Made by a program: the position numbers and the translations under genes. The notes beneath the pieces were generated by a model, which was not told where the DNA came from, made no database searches, and saw only the letters and a program-made list of their open reading frames with translations. A stretch of 23,883 nucleotides of DNA from assembly GCA_964579765.1 (NCBI GenBank), contig CAZOIK010000187.1, positions 1 to 23,883 on the forward strand. Direction: 5' to 3'. Within the stretch, counting starts at the first letter, position 1; each line of letters opens with the position of its first letter. The stretch comes from DATNBT01 sp964579765 (GTDB taxonomy: Bacteria > Acidobacteriota > Vicinamibacteria > Vicinamibacterales > CAVVIG01). This document shows, in pieces, positions 23,252-23,883 of this stretch.

Positions 23252-23883
23252 GTGAAGAGGATCGGGTTCCTGTCGTTCGGGCATTGGTCGTCAACGCCGT
23301 ACTCGGAGGTCCGCACGGCGTCGGATTCGCTGTTGCAGTCGATCGAGCTGGCGGTGGCCGCGGAGGAGCTCGGCGCCGACGGCGCCTATTTCCGCGTGCA
23401 TCATTTCGCGCGGCAGCTCGGCTCGCCGTTCCCGCTGTTGGCCGCCGTGGGCGCGCGCACGAAGACGATCGAGATCGGGACGGCCGTGATCGACATGCGG
23501 TACGAGAACCCGATGTACATGGCCGAGGACGCCGGGGCGGCGGACGTGATTGCCCGCGGCCGTCTTCAGCTGGGCATCAGCCGCGGGTCGCCGGAGCAGG
23601 TAATCGACGGCTGGCGCTATTTCGGGTATGCGCCGCGCGACGGCGAGAGCGGCGGCGACATGGCGCGCCGGCACGCCGAGGTCTTTCTCGACGTCATTCA
23701 GGGGCATGGGTTCGCGCAGCCCAACCCGCGGCCGATGTTTCAGAATCCGCCGGGTCTGCTGCGCCTCGAGCCGTATTCGGAAGGGCTGCGCGAGCGCATC
23801 TGGTGGGGATCGAGTTCCAATGCCACGGCGCGCTGGGCCGCCAAGCTGGGCATGAATCTCCAGAGCTCGACGCTCAAGGACGA
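23252..23883 (+). CDS. LLM-class flavin-dependent oxidoreductase, C-terminus cut by window edge
   Basis: GTG 23252 follows GGAGAGGGGG (23234-23243) by 8 nt and opens a frame that runs off the right edge after 210 codons. The sequence VKRIGFLSFGHWSS..., IELAVAAEELGADGAYFRVHHFARQ, LLAAVGARTKTIEIGTAVIDMRYENPMYMAEDAGAADVIARGRLQLGISRGSP is the luciferase-like TIM barrel. The family uses reduced flavin (FMN or F420) to oxidise organic compounds. Full members have about 330-360 residues, so roughly a third is missing. There is no signal peptide, so unlike most products here it is cytoplasmic. It could act on an imported substrate, but no flavin reductase is visible in the window. Confidence 0.9.
   Translation, partial: MKRIGFLSFGHWSSTPYSEVRTASDSLLQSIELAVAAEELGADGAYFRVHHFARQLGSPFPLLAAVGARTKTIEIGTAVIDMRYENPMYMAEDAGAADVIARGRLQLGISRGSPEQVIDGWRYFGYAPRDGESGGDMARRHAEVFLDVIQGHGFAQPNPRPMFQNPPGLLRLEPYSEGLRERIWWGSSSNATARWAAKLGMNLQSSTLKD

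Overview
The window is GC-rich, almost fully coding DNA from a Gram-negative bacterium with an outer membrane. The gene families present point to Acidobacteriota, possibly a Vicinamibacteria-like lineage: Oar-like TonB-dependent receptors with a carboxypeptidase-regulatory domain, DUF1592/DUF1552 (HXXSHH) pairs followed by an ankyrin protein, and a secreted 'GDPDISGVW / YEYACHEGN' protein. The taxonomic placement is inference from family content. I see no tRNA, rRNA, transposase, integrase, phage gene or CRISPR array.

Layout. (a) 1-3390, minus strand: a haem-motif DUF1592-type protein followed by a DUF1552 protein cut by the window edge, driven by a good sigma70-like promoter at 3434-3461. 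(b) 3623-5188, plus: a divergent exported tannase/feruloyl-esterase-family protein whose catalytic serine position appears to be glycine. (c) 5432-8428: TonB-dependent receptor 1. (d) 8685-14835: a probable operon of an exported SnoaL-like protein, a second DUF1592-type protein, a second DUF1552 protein and an exported ankyrin-repeat protein. (e) 15150-18161: TonB-dependent receptor 2, a paralogue of the first. (f) 18279-21895: a tight operon of a PadR-like regulator, a triple-SnoaL protein, an alpha/beta hydrolase and an acidobacterial secreted protein of unknown function. It is preceded by a perfect 19-bp inverted repeat and a degenerate 7-8 bp repeat array. (g) 21898-23166, minus: an exported metal-dependent amidohydrolase, convergent with (f). 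(h) 23252 to the end: the start of a luciferase-like flavin-dependent oxidoreductase.

How it may fit together. Most products carry signal peptides or a Tat-like RR motif, so this is mainly an envelope locus. Two outer-membrane receptors could import an organic substrate. Periplasmic hydrolases, SnoaL-fold proteins and putative dihaem DUF1592 proteins with Tat-exported DUF1552 partners could process it, and the flavin oxidoreductase could act in the cytoplasm. The substrate cannot be read from the sequence. Two duplications stand out: the DUF1592-DUF1552 pair occurs twice in opposite orientation, and the order receptor then SnoaL protein occurs twice in the same orientation. The main leads are the duplicated haem-protein cassette, the serine-less tannase homologue, the tandem SnoaL architectures and the repeat structure ahead of the PadR operon.
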